64,000 bases of DNA, taken from positions 124,001 through 188,000 of the forward strand of contig NZ_FUYF01000005.1 in assembly GCF_900167555.1 (NCBI RefSeq). Reading direction: 5' to 3'. Shown here piece after piece: positions 33,756-42,738 of the stretch (position 1 is the stretch's first letter; every line of letters starts with the position of its first letter). Below the pieces are notes generated by a model that ran no database searches, was not told the DNA's origin, and saw nothing but the letters and a program-made list of their open reading frames with translations. This DNA comes from Gemmiger formicilis (GTDB taxonomy: Bacteria; Bacillota; Clostridia; Oscillospirales; Ruminococcaceae). Made by a program: the position numbers and the translations under genes.

Positions 33756-33942
33756 GGGTTTTTCGGCTTTTTTATGAAGTTTTTCCGTTTCATCGAACGC
33801 CCGGACGGGTGTAACAAAATTTCGGCAATTTGCTGATTTTGCACCGTTTTCCTCCGCTTGACAAATTCGGTACAGCGGTTACAGGGTGCGGTTTTTGGCA
33901 GTTTCCACAAGGTTGGGTATGATATTTTAAACAGGTTGTCTC

Positions 33943-33972
33943 TTGACAGGCGGGGTGGTTTTACGGGATAGT
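33943..33972 (+). promoter_or_regulatory. Promoter of the YczE-family gene
   Basis: Consensus TTGACA (33943-33948), 18-nt spacer, GATAGT (33967-33972), 42 nt before the ATG at 34015. Confidence 0.5.
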
Positions 33973-34014
33973 ACTATACAGAATTCTTATTAAAATTGGA
34001 AAGGCGTTTTGCAC

Positions 34015-34653
34015 ATGAATCTTCTCGGCCAGAAAATCACCCTGCGGCGCATCCTTGGCATGATTGCGGGCGTCGTCATCATCGGCATCGGCATTGCGGT
34101 GTTCAAGTTCTCGCGCTTGGGCAACGACTCCATCAGTGCGCTGAACCTGCGGTTGGCGGAGCTGGTCGGCCTGCCGTTCAGCATCGAGAATGTGCTGATG
34201 AATCTCTGCCTTTTCGTGCCGCAGCTGCTTTGGGGGCGGCGGTACATCGGGCTTGGCACCATCATCAACAGCTTCTGCATCGGGTTCATCGTCACGTTTA
34301 CCGGCGACGCGATGACCGCCGTCTTTGGCTCTGCAGACACGCTGCCGGTGCAGCTGCTTTGGGTCGCTGTGGCGGTGTTGGTCATCGCGCTGGGGTGCTC
34401 GCTGTACCAGACGGCGGATTTAGGCGTCGCGCCGTATGACGCGCTCTCGCTGATGCTGGCAGACCGGCTGCCTGTCCCCTACTTCGGCTGCCGCGTGTTC
34501 ACCGATGCGCTGTGTGCGGTGCTTGCCTTCCTGTTGGGCGGACTGATCGGGCTGGGCACCCTGATCTGCGCCTTCGGGTTAGGACCGTTCGTGCAGTTCT
34601 TTACAAGGCATTTTTCGGAGAAGGTGCTGCGGTACAAGCCGGAGAAGAAATAG
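34015..34653 (+). CDS. YczE/YyaS/YitT-type integral membrane protein
   Basis: 212 aa with about five to six membrane spans (ILGMIAGVVIIGIGIAVF is the first) and the family signature LGVAPYDALS. A TTG two codons earlier is possible, but the ATG at 34015 has the better spacing from GGAAAGG. Family members are often next to regulators and have been implicated in export or antibiotic production in a few bacteria, but the biochemical role is unknown. Monocistronic and divergent from rpoB. Confidence 0.8.
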   Translation: MNLLGQKITLRRILGMIAGVVIIGIGIAVFKFSRLGNDSISALNLRLAELVGLPFSIENVLMNLCLFVPQLLWGRRYIGLGTIINSFCIGFIVTFTGDAMTAVFGSADTLPVQLLWVAVAVLVIALGCSLYQTADLGVAPYDALSLMLADRLPVPYFGCRVFTDALCAVLAFLLGGLIGLGTLICAFGLGPFVQFFTRHFSEKVLRYKPEKK

Positions 34654-34660
34654 AAGCATC

Positions 34661-34740
34661 GTAGGGCGGGGTGCCCCCGACGGCCCGGCAGCGTTCCGGC
34701 TGCCGCAACGCTTCTGCGGGCGAGCAGTGCTCGCCCCTAC
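34661..34740. repeat. Family A palindromic repeat
   Basis: Begins GTAGGGCGGGGTGCCCCCG and ends GGGCGAGCAGTGCTCGCCCCTAC (terminal stem GAGCAGTGCTC). It follows the YczE gene within 10 nt. Confidence 0.7.
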
Positions 34741-34786
34741 GATGCACTTTTTCGACAGGCTGCGGGTGCCTGCGGCCTCGGAGGCC

Positions 34787-34811
34787 GTAGGGGCGGATTC
34801 TATATCCGCCC
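34787..34811. repeat. Family A palindromic repeat, single stem
   Basis: GTAGGGGCGGATT followed by CTATATCCGCCC: the CGGAT/ATCCG version of the stem. The same version is at 40321 and 42647. Confidence 0.65.
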
Positions 34812-34845
34812 ACGGAGCCTTGCCCTGCATCTCTAATAAAACAAA

Positions 34846-34880
34846 AAAGGACCGTCTCCACACCCGGAAACGGTCCTTTT
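34846..34880 (-). terminator. Terminator of the NSS transporter gene
   Basis: On the minus strand AAAGGACCGT pairs with ACGGTCCTTT, followed by further T residues. Confidence 0.88.
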
Positions 34881-34883
34881 CTG

Positions 34884-36266
34884 TCACATTTTAATGATTC
34901 CAAACGCATTGGCCACCGAGCTTGCCAGAATGACGGCGGCAAAGACCGGGCAGAGCCAGCGGATCATGAAACGGAAAATCCTCTTGCGGCGGAAGGGCTG
35001 GCCGTCCAGCTCAACCTCCTGCTCGATCTTGTCCACGCCGATGACGCGGGAGACGAGCAGACAGGTCGCAATGGCCGCAATCGGCATCATGACCGAGTTC
35101 GTCAGGAAGTCGAAGAAGTCGAGGAACTGCATCCCGATGACCGTGACCCCCGCCAGCGGGCCGTAGCCCAGGCTGGACAGCGTGCCCAGCGCCACCATGA
35201 TGACGCCGACGAGCACCGTGGCCTTTTTGCGGCCCCAGCCCAACTCATCCTCAAACGTTGAGACGGCGCTCTCGGTCAGGGCAATCGAGCTGGTGACCGC
35301 TGCAAACAGCACAAGCACAAAGAACAGCACACCCACCACCGTGCCCAGCCCCATGCTGGCAAAGACTTTCGGGATCGTAATGAACATCAGCGCGGGACCG
35401 GCCTGCAGCGTGTCGGGGTCACCGCCGGAGAAAGCAAACACCGCCGGAATGATCATCAGGCCCGCCATGACGGCGATGAGCGTGTCGAAAATCTCAACGT
35501 GCTCGGTGGATTCCTCAATCGAGACATCTTTCTTCATGTAGGAGCCGAACGTGACAAGAATGCCCATAGCGATGGACAGCGAGTAGAACATCTGCCCCAT
35601 GGCCGTGACGACGGTCATCCACGAGAAGTTGGCCGGGTTGGGCACCAGGAAATAGGCAACACCCGCCAGTGCGCCGGGCCGCGTAACCGAGTAGACCGCA
35701 ATGATGACCGACAGCACGACCAGCACCGGCATCATGAGCCTGGAGACGCGCTCCACGCCGTTGCGCACGCCCGCAAAGATGATGCCCAGCGTAAAGAACG
35801 CAAACAGCAGGAAGCAGACCTCGGCGGACGCGCCATCTGCAATGAACGCGCTGAAATAGCCGTCCTCCGCAAGCCCCTGGGCGTTGCCGCGCAGATATTC
35901 AAACAGATATTTGATGACCCAGCCGCCGATGACCGAGTAGTACGGCACGATCAGCACCGGGATAACGGCGTTGATCCAGCCGCCAAAGCCGAGAAACCCG
36001 TTTTTGCGTCCCGGCTTTGCAAACGCACCGTAGGCGCTGACCGGGCTTTTGTGGGTCATGCGGCCCAGGGCAGTCTCGGCCATGATCATCGTGTAGCCGA
36101 ACGTCAGCGCCAGCACAATATAGATCAGCAGAAAAATACCGCCGCCGTACTTAGCCGCCAGATACGGGAACCGCCAGATATTGCCCAGCCCCACCGACGC
36201 ACCGGCAGCCGACAGCACAAAGCCGAGCTTGCCGGAAAACGAACTTCTGTTTTGTTTTTGTTCCAT
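34884..36266 (-). CDS. Sodium-dependent symporter of the NSS (SLC6/LeuT) family
   Basis: 460 aa with about 11-12 spans. The unwound first helix shows GASVGLGNIWRFPYL, the sodium/substrate site of LeuT-type carriers; EQEVELDG follows near the C-terminus. These proteins import an amino acid or related amine with sodium. Tryptophan, tyrosine or branched-chain substrates are common but cannot be decided from sequence. A promoter is visible at 36311..36339 and AGGAGA lies before the ATG. Confidence 0.93.
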   Translation of the reverse strand: MEQKQNRSSFSGKLGFVLSAAGASVGLGNIWRFPYLAAKYGGGIFLLIYIVLALTFGYTMIMAETALGRMTHKSPVSAYGAFAKPGRKNGFLGFGGWINAVIPVLIVPYYSVIGGWVIKYLFEYLRGNAQGLAEDGYFSAFIADGASAEVCFLLFAFFTLGIIFAGVRNGVERVSRLMMPVLVVLSVIIAVYSVTRPGALAGVAYFLVPNPANFSWMTVVTAMGQMFYSLSIAMGILVTFGSYMKKDVSIEESTEHVEIFDTLIAVMAGLMIIPAVFAFSGGDPDTLQAGPALMFITIPKVFASMGLGTVVGVLFFVLVLFAAVTSSIALTESAVSTFEDELGWGRKKATVLVGVIMVALGTLSSLGYGPLAGVTVIGMQFLDFFDFLTNSVMMPIAAIATCLLVSRVIGVDKIEQEVELDGQPFRRKRIFRFMIRWLCPVFAAVILASSVANAFGIIKM

Positions 36267-36310
36267 GATTCTCCTGTTTCCTCCGTGTTTTTATATTTCG
36301 CACAAGGGCA

Positions 36311-36339
36311 AGTGTAGCACAGACGCGGAAAGTTTTCAA
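36311..36339 (-). promoter_or_regulatory. Promoter of the NSS transporter gene
   Basis: TTGAAA (36339-36334), 17-nt spacer, TACACT (36316-36311) with TGC upstream as extended -10. It is back to back with the MerR-type promoter, 24 nt away. Confidence 0.7.
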
Positions 36340-36362
36340 TTATACTTTTTTTCAAGAAACGC

Positions 36363-36393
36363 TTGACTCTGACGCAACGTTAGGGTGTATGAT
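36363..36393 (+). promoter_or_regulatory. MerR-type promoter/operator with 19-bp spacer
   Basis: TTGACT (36363-36368) and TATGAT (36388-36393) are separated by 19 nt rather than 17. The spacer is covered by the dyad ACTCTGACG-CAA-CGTTAGGGT (7 of 9 positions paired), centred between the hexamers. This is the classic target that MerR-family activators twist to allow transcription, so the regulator directly downstream probably controls itself. Confidence 0.85.
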
Positions 36394-36425
36394 GGCAGTA
36401 CCGCAAAGGAAACGAGGGTTTTATC

Positions 36426-37151
36426 ATGATGACCGTAAAAGAAGTCAGCCGACTGACAGGCATAAGCATACGCACGCTGCAATACTATGACAAGCTGGGT
36501 CTGCTACCCGCCATGCGCACCGAGAGCGGCTACAGGCTGTATGACGATGCAGCGCTGGAACGTTTGCAGCAGATTTTGCTGTTTCGGGAGCTGGAGTTTC
36601 CCTTGCGGGACATCCGCACCATTTTGGACAACCCGAATTTTGACCGCCGCAAGGCTCTGCGCCAGCAAATTGAGCTTCTCACGCTGAAAAAGCAGCACTT
36701 GGAAGATTTGATACGGCTGGCGCGGACTTTGCAAGCCGCAGGAGGACACACTATGCAATTCAAAGAATTTGATACATCCCGCATTGACGAGTACACCCGC
36801 CGCGCCAAGGAATCTTGGGGCGATACCCCCGCCTACCGCGAGTTTGAGCAGAACGCCGCCGAACGCACGGTGCAGGAGAGCAGCGATATAAACAATCAGC
36901 TGATGGCGTTGACCGCCGGGTTCGGCGCACTGCAAAACCTGCCCATCGACGACCCCGCCGTGCAGGCGCAGGCCGCCAAGCTGCAAGCTTTCATCACCGA
37001 GCACTACTACACCTGCACAAAGGCGATTTTCGCCCAGCTCGGCCAAATGTACGGCGCAGGCGGAGAGTTCACCGCCAACATCAACGCCGCAGGCGGCCCC
37101 GGCACTGCCGAGTTCGCCGCAAAGGCGATTGCGGCGTATTGCAAGGAATAA
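36426..37151 (+). CDS. MerR-family regulator with TipAS-like ligand-binding domain
   Basis: 241 aa. The DNA-binding domain (MTVKEVSRLTGISIRTLQYY, SGYRLYDDAALERLQQI) and a dimerising coiled coil (to about 105) are followed by a TipAS-type helical domain (YREFEQNAAERTVQESSDIN ... HYYTCTKAIFAQLGQMYGAG). TipA/Mta proteins bind peptide antibiotics or other bulky compounds and activate efflux or sequestration genes. No pump gene is adjacent on the same strand; the divergent NSS transporter is the closest possible target. Confidence 0.9.
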   Translation: MMTVKEVSRLTGISIRTLQYYDKLGLLPAMRTESGYRLYDDAALERLQQILLFRELEFPLRDIRTILDNPNFDRRKALRQQIELLTLKKQHLEDLIRLARTLQAAGGHTMQFKEFDTSRIDEYTRRAKESWGDTPAYREFEQNAAERTVQESSDINNQLMALTAGFGALQNLPIDDPAVQAQAAKLQAFITEHYYTCTKAIFAQLGQMYGAGGEFTANINAAGGPGTAEFAAKAIAAYCKE

Positions 37152-37175
37152 GGCATAAATTTTGTTGGACGCTTT

Positions 37176-37223
37176 GTAGGGGGTGAGCATTGCTTGCCCG
37201 TGGAACATTGCAGTCGCCCCTAC
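37176..37223. repeat. Family A palindromic repeat (short copy)
   Basis: GTAGGGGGTGAGCATTGCTTGCCC at the left (stem GAGCATTGCTT) and TCGCCCCTAC at the right; half the usual length. It sits between the MerR gene and the convergent rpoD. Confidence 0.6.
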
Positions 37224-37251
37224 AGAGCGGCCATAACACCCACACAAACCA

Positions 37252-37291
37252 AAGCCCCGCCCTGCTTATTTTCACAAGCGGGGCGGGGTAC
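37252..37291. terminator. Terminator-like hairpin after rpoD
   Basis: CCCCGCCC pairs with GGGCGGGG across an AT-rich loop; CTTTGG follows on the minus strand and TACTTTTATTT on the plus strand. It lies between the convergent rpoD and MerR genes. Confidence 0.7.
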
Positions 37292-37309
37292 TTTTATTTA
37301 CGTATCAAA

Positions 37310-38407
<1,098 letters not shown>

Positions 38408-38461
38408 AAGTACGTTCTCCTTTTGGTTTTCTATTGTTTGACAAAGTATGTCGGAATGTCG

Positions 38462-40246
38462 TTATTCGTCTGTCTCGGCGGGGCGGGCGCCCTTCTTTTT
38501 GCCGAGGTTTGCAAAGTAGCTTTCCAGCTGGCCGTCGCTCATATCCTTGACCTGCTCACTGATCGGCTTGGCGGTCTGCAAGCGGTCCAGATACATATCA
38601 ATATCCTGCCTTTGCAGACGGATGTCGTGGTTGTACGCCTGCCCGTGGGCCAGTTGCCGGAACGCGGCCTCATCCAGCATTTGCTGTAATGACGTCTGGT
38701 TCAGCGGCAAGTGCTCGTCCACACAGCGGAAAATTGCCTCCAGCGCGCGCTGCATCTCGGGCACCAGCACGGTGGACATATCCAGCCGCGCACGGACGTA
38801 GGGCACCTGCTCGGGGTCCTGCAGCATGGCCACGGCCAGCTGGCGCGCCGCGTTGGCCGCGCCGAGGGCGGATTCCCCGCTGCTGGTGTAGGGCACGCGG
38901 ATGTCCGACGCGATGCCCTCCTTGGAAAGGTCGCGCTGCTCCTTGCGGTAGCTGCGGCGCGCGGCGGCCTGAAGCGCCCCGTTGAGTTGGGAAAGGATGG
39001 CCTGTTTTGAGACGCCGGTCTCGTCGGCCAACCGCCCGGCGTAGACGTCCCGCGCCGTCGGGCTGACGCCGCGCTCGGTCAGAATCTCGATGGCCTCCCG
39101 GATATAGCTCAGCCGCCCGTCGTCGCTACGCAGGTCATACTTGGCCTTGCTCTTTTTTAACTGGAATTCTGTCGGGTTGGCCGTGCCGTTCAAGAGCATC
39201 TCGAACCGCTCGCGGCCATATTTTTTGATGAACTCGTCCGGGTCCTTCGCGCCCTGGTAGCTCAGCACGCTAACTTTGAGCGTCGTGCTGCCCAGAATGC
39301 CAAGGCTGCGCTCGGTGGCCTTCTGGCCCGCCTCGTCGGAGTCGTAACTCAAAACGACCTCGTCGGCGTACTCGCTCAGCAGCTTGGCCTGCTCGGGTGT
39401 CAGGGCCGTGCCGCAGGCACAGACCGCCGTGTCAAACCCGGCCTCATGCATCGAGATGACGTCCATGTAGCCCTCACAGAGGATGTAGCGCCTGTTTTTT
39501 GACTTTTTGGCGATATTCAGTGCAAAAAGCGTGCGGGATTTGTGGTAGACCATCGTCTCGGGGCTGTTGATGTACTTGGGCTTGGAGTCGTCCAGCACGC
39601 GCCCGCCGAAGGCAATGATGGCCCCGCGCACATCAATGATGGGCACCATGACGCGGTGGCGGAAGATGTCATAGAGGTTGCCCTTGGCGCTGCGCTTGAC
39701 GAGGCCGGAGGTTTCCAGCTCCTCCTCACTGAAGCCGCGCCGCTTGAGGTAGTGCAGCAGGCCGCCGAAGTCCTCCGGCGCGTAGCCAAGGCCGAACCGG
39801 CGGATGGCAGCGTCGGACAGGCCGCGCTTTTCCTTCCAGTAGCGGCGGGCCATGGCGGCCTCCGGCGTTTTGGCGTTGAGGTTCTCGTAGAAGTAGCGCG
39901 CGGCGCAGCGGTTGATCTCCAACAGGCGCTGGCGCGCACGGGACTCGCGGTCATCCTCCTCGGGCAGCGGCATACCGGCGCGGCCCGCCAGCTGCTTGAC
40001 AGCCTCGACATAGCCGAGATTGTTGTACTTGCGCACAAAGTTGATGACATCGCCCGCCGCACCGCAGCCGAAGCAGTAAAAGCTCTGGGTATCCGGGTAA
40101 ACGACGAAGGACGGCGTTTTTTCATTGTGGAACGGACACAGGCCCGTGGCCGTGCGTCCGCGGCGGCGCAGCTGGACATACTGGCCGATGACTTCTTCAA
40201 TGTCGTTGCGCCGCACGACTTCCTGTATATATTCCTGGGGTATCAT
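38462..40246 (-). CDS. dnaG: DNA primase
   Basis: 594 aa from the ATG at 40246 (MIPQEYIQEVVRRNDIEEVI); GGAGGTG lies upstream. The CHC2 zinc finger (CPFHNEKTPSF ... FYCFGCGAAGD), the TOPRIM domain (CEGYMDVISMHEAG and SYDSDEAGQKA) and a C-terminal helicase-interaction region are present. It makes the RNA primers for replication and is co-transcribed with rpoD. The upstream dgt gene is separated by a family A repeat and an AT-rich tract. Confidence 0.96.
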   Translation of the reverse strand: MIPQEYIQEVVRRNDIEEVIGQYVQLRRRGRTATGLCPFHNEKTPSFVVYPDTQSFYCFGCGAAGDVINFVRKYNNLGYVEAVKQLAGRAGMPLPEEDDRESRARQRLLEINRCAARYFYENLNAKTPEAAMARRYWKEKRGLSDAAIRRFGLGYAPEDFGGLLHYLKRRGFSEEELETSGLVKRSAKGNLYDIFRHRVMVPIIDVRGAIIAFGGRVLDDSKPKYINSPETMVYHKSRTLFALNIAKKSKNRRYILCEGYMDVISMHEAGFDTAVCACGTALTPEQAKLLSEYADEVVLSYDSDEAGQKATERSLGILGSTTLKVSVLSYQGAKDPDEFIKKYGRERFEMLLNGTANPTEFQLKKSKAKYDLRSDDGRLSYIREAIEILTERGVSPTARDVYAGRLADETGVSKQAILSQLNGALQAAARRSYRKEQRDLSKEGIASDIRVPYTSSGESALGAANAARQLAVAMLQDPEQVPYVRARLDMSTVLVPEMQRALEAIFRCVDEHLPLNQTSLQQMLDEAAFRQLAHGQAYNHDIRLQRQDIDMYLDRLQTAKPISEQVKDMSDGQLESYFANLGKKKGARPAETDE

Positions 40247-40320
40247 GGGATAGGCTGCACCTCCGTTTCTCAAAATAATAAATGTGGTGGCGTTTTCTCC
40301 CTTTGGTCGAAAACAAAAGC

Positions 40321-40400
40321 GTAGGGGCGGATTCCATATCCGCCCGTGCCCGTTCGCGGCTGCGCAGACCTCCGCGGGCGCATATAGAATGCGCCCCTAC
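40321..40400. repeat. Family A palindromic repeat between dgt and dnaG
   Basis: Left stem GTAGGGGCGGATTCCATATC, right stem GCGCATATAGAATGCGCCCCTAC (core GCGCAT/ATGCGC). Together with an AATAAATAA-type AT-rich simple repeat at 40436-40469 it fills the 224-nt gap. Confidence 0.75.
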
Positions 40401-40470
40401 GTTTTTTGAGCGGCGCACAGCGACGCGCTCCACAATCTTTATTATTTATTATTTCTTATTTATTATTTGC

Positions 40471-41472
40471 TCACAAAACCTTCCACTTCTGCGGAACGAA
40501 CAGTTCCTCAAAAAGGCGCGTGGCGAACTCGTCGCTCATGCCGCTGATGTAGTCGGTCACGGCACGGTCCACACCCTCATTGTAGGCGATCTGCATGTAA
40601 AAGTTCGGCATCAGGGCCGGTTCGTCGCACAGGCGGGCGTACAGCTCGCTGATGAGCTTGTCCACCTTCTTTTCCTCGCGCTTGGCCTCCTTGTCGACGT
40701 AGACTGTCGCGTACATGAAGTCCTTCAGCACAGCGTAGGCGGCCTCGACCTCGGGGGAAAAATTGATTTTCCCGTTGCCGCTGTGTGCGACCAGGTCGGT
40801 GATCATCGTCGTGATACGCTCGGATTTGGTATGTCCCAGCACGGCGACGGCCTCGGGCGGCAGCTGGCGCGCGTCGAGCACACCGGCGGTGATGGCGTCC
40901 TCAATGTCGTGGTTCAGAAACGCAATGTGGTCGGCACGGCGCACAACGCAGCCCTCGGGCGTGCGGGCCCACGCGCCGGACGTGTGGGTCACAATGCCGT
41001 TGCGCACCTCCCAAGTCAGGTCAAGGCCCTGGCCGTCGCGCTCTAAGTAATCCACCACGCGCAGGCTCTGGCGGTAGTGGGAGAACCCGCCCGGACAGAG
41101 CCGGTTGAGCGCTCTCTCCCCCGCGTGGCCGAACGGCGTATGGCCCAAATCGTGGCCGAGCGCGATGGCCTCGGTCAGGTCCTCATTCAGGCGCAGTGCG
41201 CGGGAAATTGTGCGTGCGATCTGAGAGACCTCCAGCGTATGAGTCAGGCGAGTGCGGTAGTGGTCGCCCTCCGGGGACAGAAAGACCTGCGTTTTCTGCT
41301 TTAAGCGGCGGAACGCCTTGCAGTGCAGAATGCGGTCCCGGTCCCGCTGGAAGCAGGGCCGGATAGGGTCCGGCTCCAGCGGCACACGGCGGCCCAGGCT
41401 GTTTTCGCTTAAAGTCGCGTAGCGGCTCAGGGTCTGCCGTTCGATAGCCTCGGTCTCTTCACGGATCGTCAT
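40471..41472 (-). CDS. dgt: dGTPase-like HD-domain triphosphohydrolase
   Basis: 333 aa. HD-family metal ligands are visible in RLTHTLEVSQ and ALGHDLGHTPFGHAGE, with a distal Asp in FLNHDIEDA. The family converts dNTPs (dGTP in the founding member) to nucleoside and triphosphate and helps balance nucleotide pools. The gene order dgt-dnaG-rpoD is common in clostridia. An ATG at 41472 with GGGGG upstream starts the protein. Confidence 0.92.
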   Translation of the reverse strand: MTIREETEAIERQTLSRYATLSENSLGRRVPLEPDPIRPCFQRDRDRILHCKAFRRLKQKTQVFLSPEGDHYRTRLTHTLEVSQIARTISRALRLNEDLTEAIALGHDLGHTPFGHAGERALNRLCPGGFSHYRQSLRVVDYLERDGQGLDLTWEVRNGIVTHTSGAWARTPEGCVVRRADHIAFLNHDIEDAITAGVLDARQLPPEAVAVLGHTKSERITTMITDLVAHSGNGKINFSPEVEAAYAVLKDFMYATVYVDKEAKREEKKVDKLISELYARLCDEPALMPNFYMQIAYNEGVDRAVTDYISGMSDEFATRLFEELFVPQKWKVL

Positions 41473-41567
41473 AGTGTGCCCCCTTTTCTGCTCTCTGCTT
41501 ATAAATACGACAAAAGTGCGGGAAACACTCTTTTTTTGTTGGAAAAATTTTGATTTTTTACAGAAAT

Positions 41568-42185
41568 TTAAAACGCCGCATACTGCGGGGCAGAAATTTC
41601 CACCTCAGCCCCGCCGCGGGTCAGCTCGTTGAGAGCCGTGCGGAGCGTTTCCTCCCGCCCTGCCGGCATACGCCAGCAGAGCGTCACGGCATCGTCAAAA
41701 ATCGGCTCGTCAAGCCGCGTTTCCGCCGCCGCAATGATGCGCTGGGCCTGCTCGAACTGGGCGTAGCTCACACGGACCTTGCAGTCGACGACCAGCCGCA
41801 TGCTGACGAGCTCTGCACTTTGCAGAGCGCCCGAGGCTGCCGCCGTGTAGGCGCGCACCAGCCCGCCGGTACCCAGCAGAATGCCGCCGAAATACCGCGT
41901 TACCACGACGATCACGTCTGCCACACCCGCATGGCCGATGGTCTCCAGCACGGGCGTACCGGCGGTCTTGGCGGGTTCGCCGTCGTCGGAATACCGCGTG
42001 CGGCCATTTTGCAGCACATAGGCGTAGACGTTGTGCCGCGCCGTGCGGTTGGCAGCGCGCACAGCGTTCAGCACGGCCAGGGCCTTTTCCTCCGTGTCAG
42101 CAAAGGAGGCCGTTGCGATAAAGCGGCTGCGCTTTTCCTCATATTCAAAGGTGGCTGTGCCGCGGATGGTTTTGTAGTCGGCCAT
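41568..42185 (-). CDS. YigZ/IMPACT-family protein
   Basis: 205 aa from the ATG at 42185 (MADYKTIRGTATFEYEEKRS), with GAGGT upstream; the longer frame to 42347 would overlap rpmE antisense-free sequence and has no ribosome site. Motifs RHNVYAYVL, YSDDGEPAKTAGTPVLE and VVTRYFGGILLGTGGLVRAY define the IMPACT fold (UPF0029), followed by a DUF1949 domain. The eukaryotic relative modulates GCN2; the bacterial role is unsettled, possibly linked to ribosome quality control or protease activity. Confidence 0.92.
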   Translation of the reverse strand: MADYKTIRGTATFEYEEKRSRFIATASFADTEEKALAVLNAVRAANRTARHNVYAYVLQNGRTRYSDDGEPAKTAGTPVLETIGHAGVADVIVVVTRYFGGILLGTGGLVRAYTAAASGALQSAELVSMRLVVDCKVRVSYAQFEQAQRIIAAAETRLDEPIFDDAVTLCWRMPAGREETLRTALNELTRGGAEVEISAPQYAAF

Positions 42186-42208
42186 GGTGGGAAACCTCGA
42201 TGTATAGC

Positions 42209-42245
42209 AAAAAATACCCCGGATGAAAACCATCCGGGGTACAAA
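42209..42245. terminator. Terminator after rpmE (bidirectional)
   Basis: TACCCCGGATG pairs with CATCCGGGGTA across AAAAC, flanked by A-runs on the left and right, giving U-tracts in both directions. Confidence 0.9.
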
Positions 42246-42253
42246 AAACGGAA

Positions 42254-42460
42254 TTACTTGCCAGACTTGGCGAAGCGGCGCTTGAAGCGCTCGACGCGGC
42301 CACCGGTATCGACCAGCTTCTGCTTGCCGGTGTAGAAGGGATGGCACTTGCTGCAGACTTCGACGTGGATCTCCGGCTTGGTGTCACGGGTGTGGATCAC
42401 GTTGCCGCAGGCACAAGTGATGGTGCAGTCCACATAGTTCGGATGGATGCCCTGCTTCAT
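42254..42460 (-). CDS. rpmE: 50S ribosomal protein L31 (zinc-binding form)
   Basis: 68 aa from the ATG at 42460 ([20 protein letters not shown]), with AGAGGTG upstream. Zinc ligands C16, C18, C36 and C39 are all present, so this is the C+ form. L31 bridges the subunits. An open frame continues 80 codons upstream without a stop but has no L31 similarity and crosses the promoter. Confidence 0.97.
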   Translation of the reverse strand: MKQGIHPNYVDCTITCACGNVIHTRDTKPEIHVEVCSKCHPFYTGKQKLVDTGGRVERFKRRFAKSGK

Positions 42461-42605
42461 GGTTATTTCACCTCTTTCTCGATCATGATAAAAGGAGCCA
42501 TACTCAATATATGTGCTCATCACAATCTCCGAATTGCGGCTACCAGCACCCGGCATCCTGTCCGGGCGGAGCAGCCATCTGAACGATTGCTGAAATATTT
42601 TAGCA
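42461..42605 (-). promoter_or_regulatory. rpmE leader, candidate L31 autoregulatory RNA
   Basis: About 140 nt of transcribed leader with a GCCCGGACAGGATGCCGGGTGC hairpin (given as CCCGGACAGG and ATGCCGGG parts) and GC-rich flanks. L31 leaders are known as autoregulatory structures in several phyla, including Firmicutes. I cannot confirm a match to a described motif by eye. Confidence 0.4.
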
Positions 42606-42607
42606 CA

Positions 42608-42636
42608 AAGTATCAAGATTGTCAAGCACTTTTTTC
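42608..42636 (-). promoter_or_regulatory. Promoter of rpmE
   Basis: On the minus strand a consensus TTGACA is followed after 17 nt by TAAAAT with TGC directly upstream (extended -10); approximate limits given. It gives rpmE a leader near 140 nt. Confidence 0.75.
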
Positions 42637-42646
42637 GCTTGACACC

Positions 42647-42717
42647 GTAGGGGCGGATTCTATATCCGCCCGTCAGACGGCAGACTCCTTGCGGGCGCAT
42701 ATAGAATGCGCCCCTAC
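42647..42717. repeat. Family A palindromic repeat
   Basis: Left stem GTAGGGGCGGATTCTATATC, right stem GCGCATATAGAATGCGCCCCTAC; nearly the same as 40321..40400 with a shorter middle. It lies between parC and rpmE. Confidence 0.75.
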
Positions 42718-42738
42718 GGAGCTTCGTGCGGTATCACC

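Noticed and set aside
42461-42700. N-terminal extension of L31
   Set aside because: The frame is open but crosses the promoter and has no similarity to L31; the start at 42460 has a good ribosome site and standard N-terminus.
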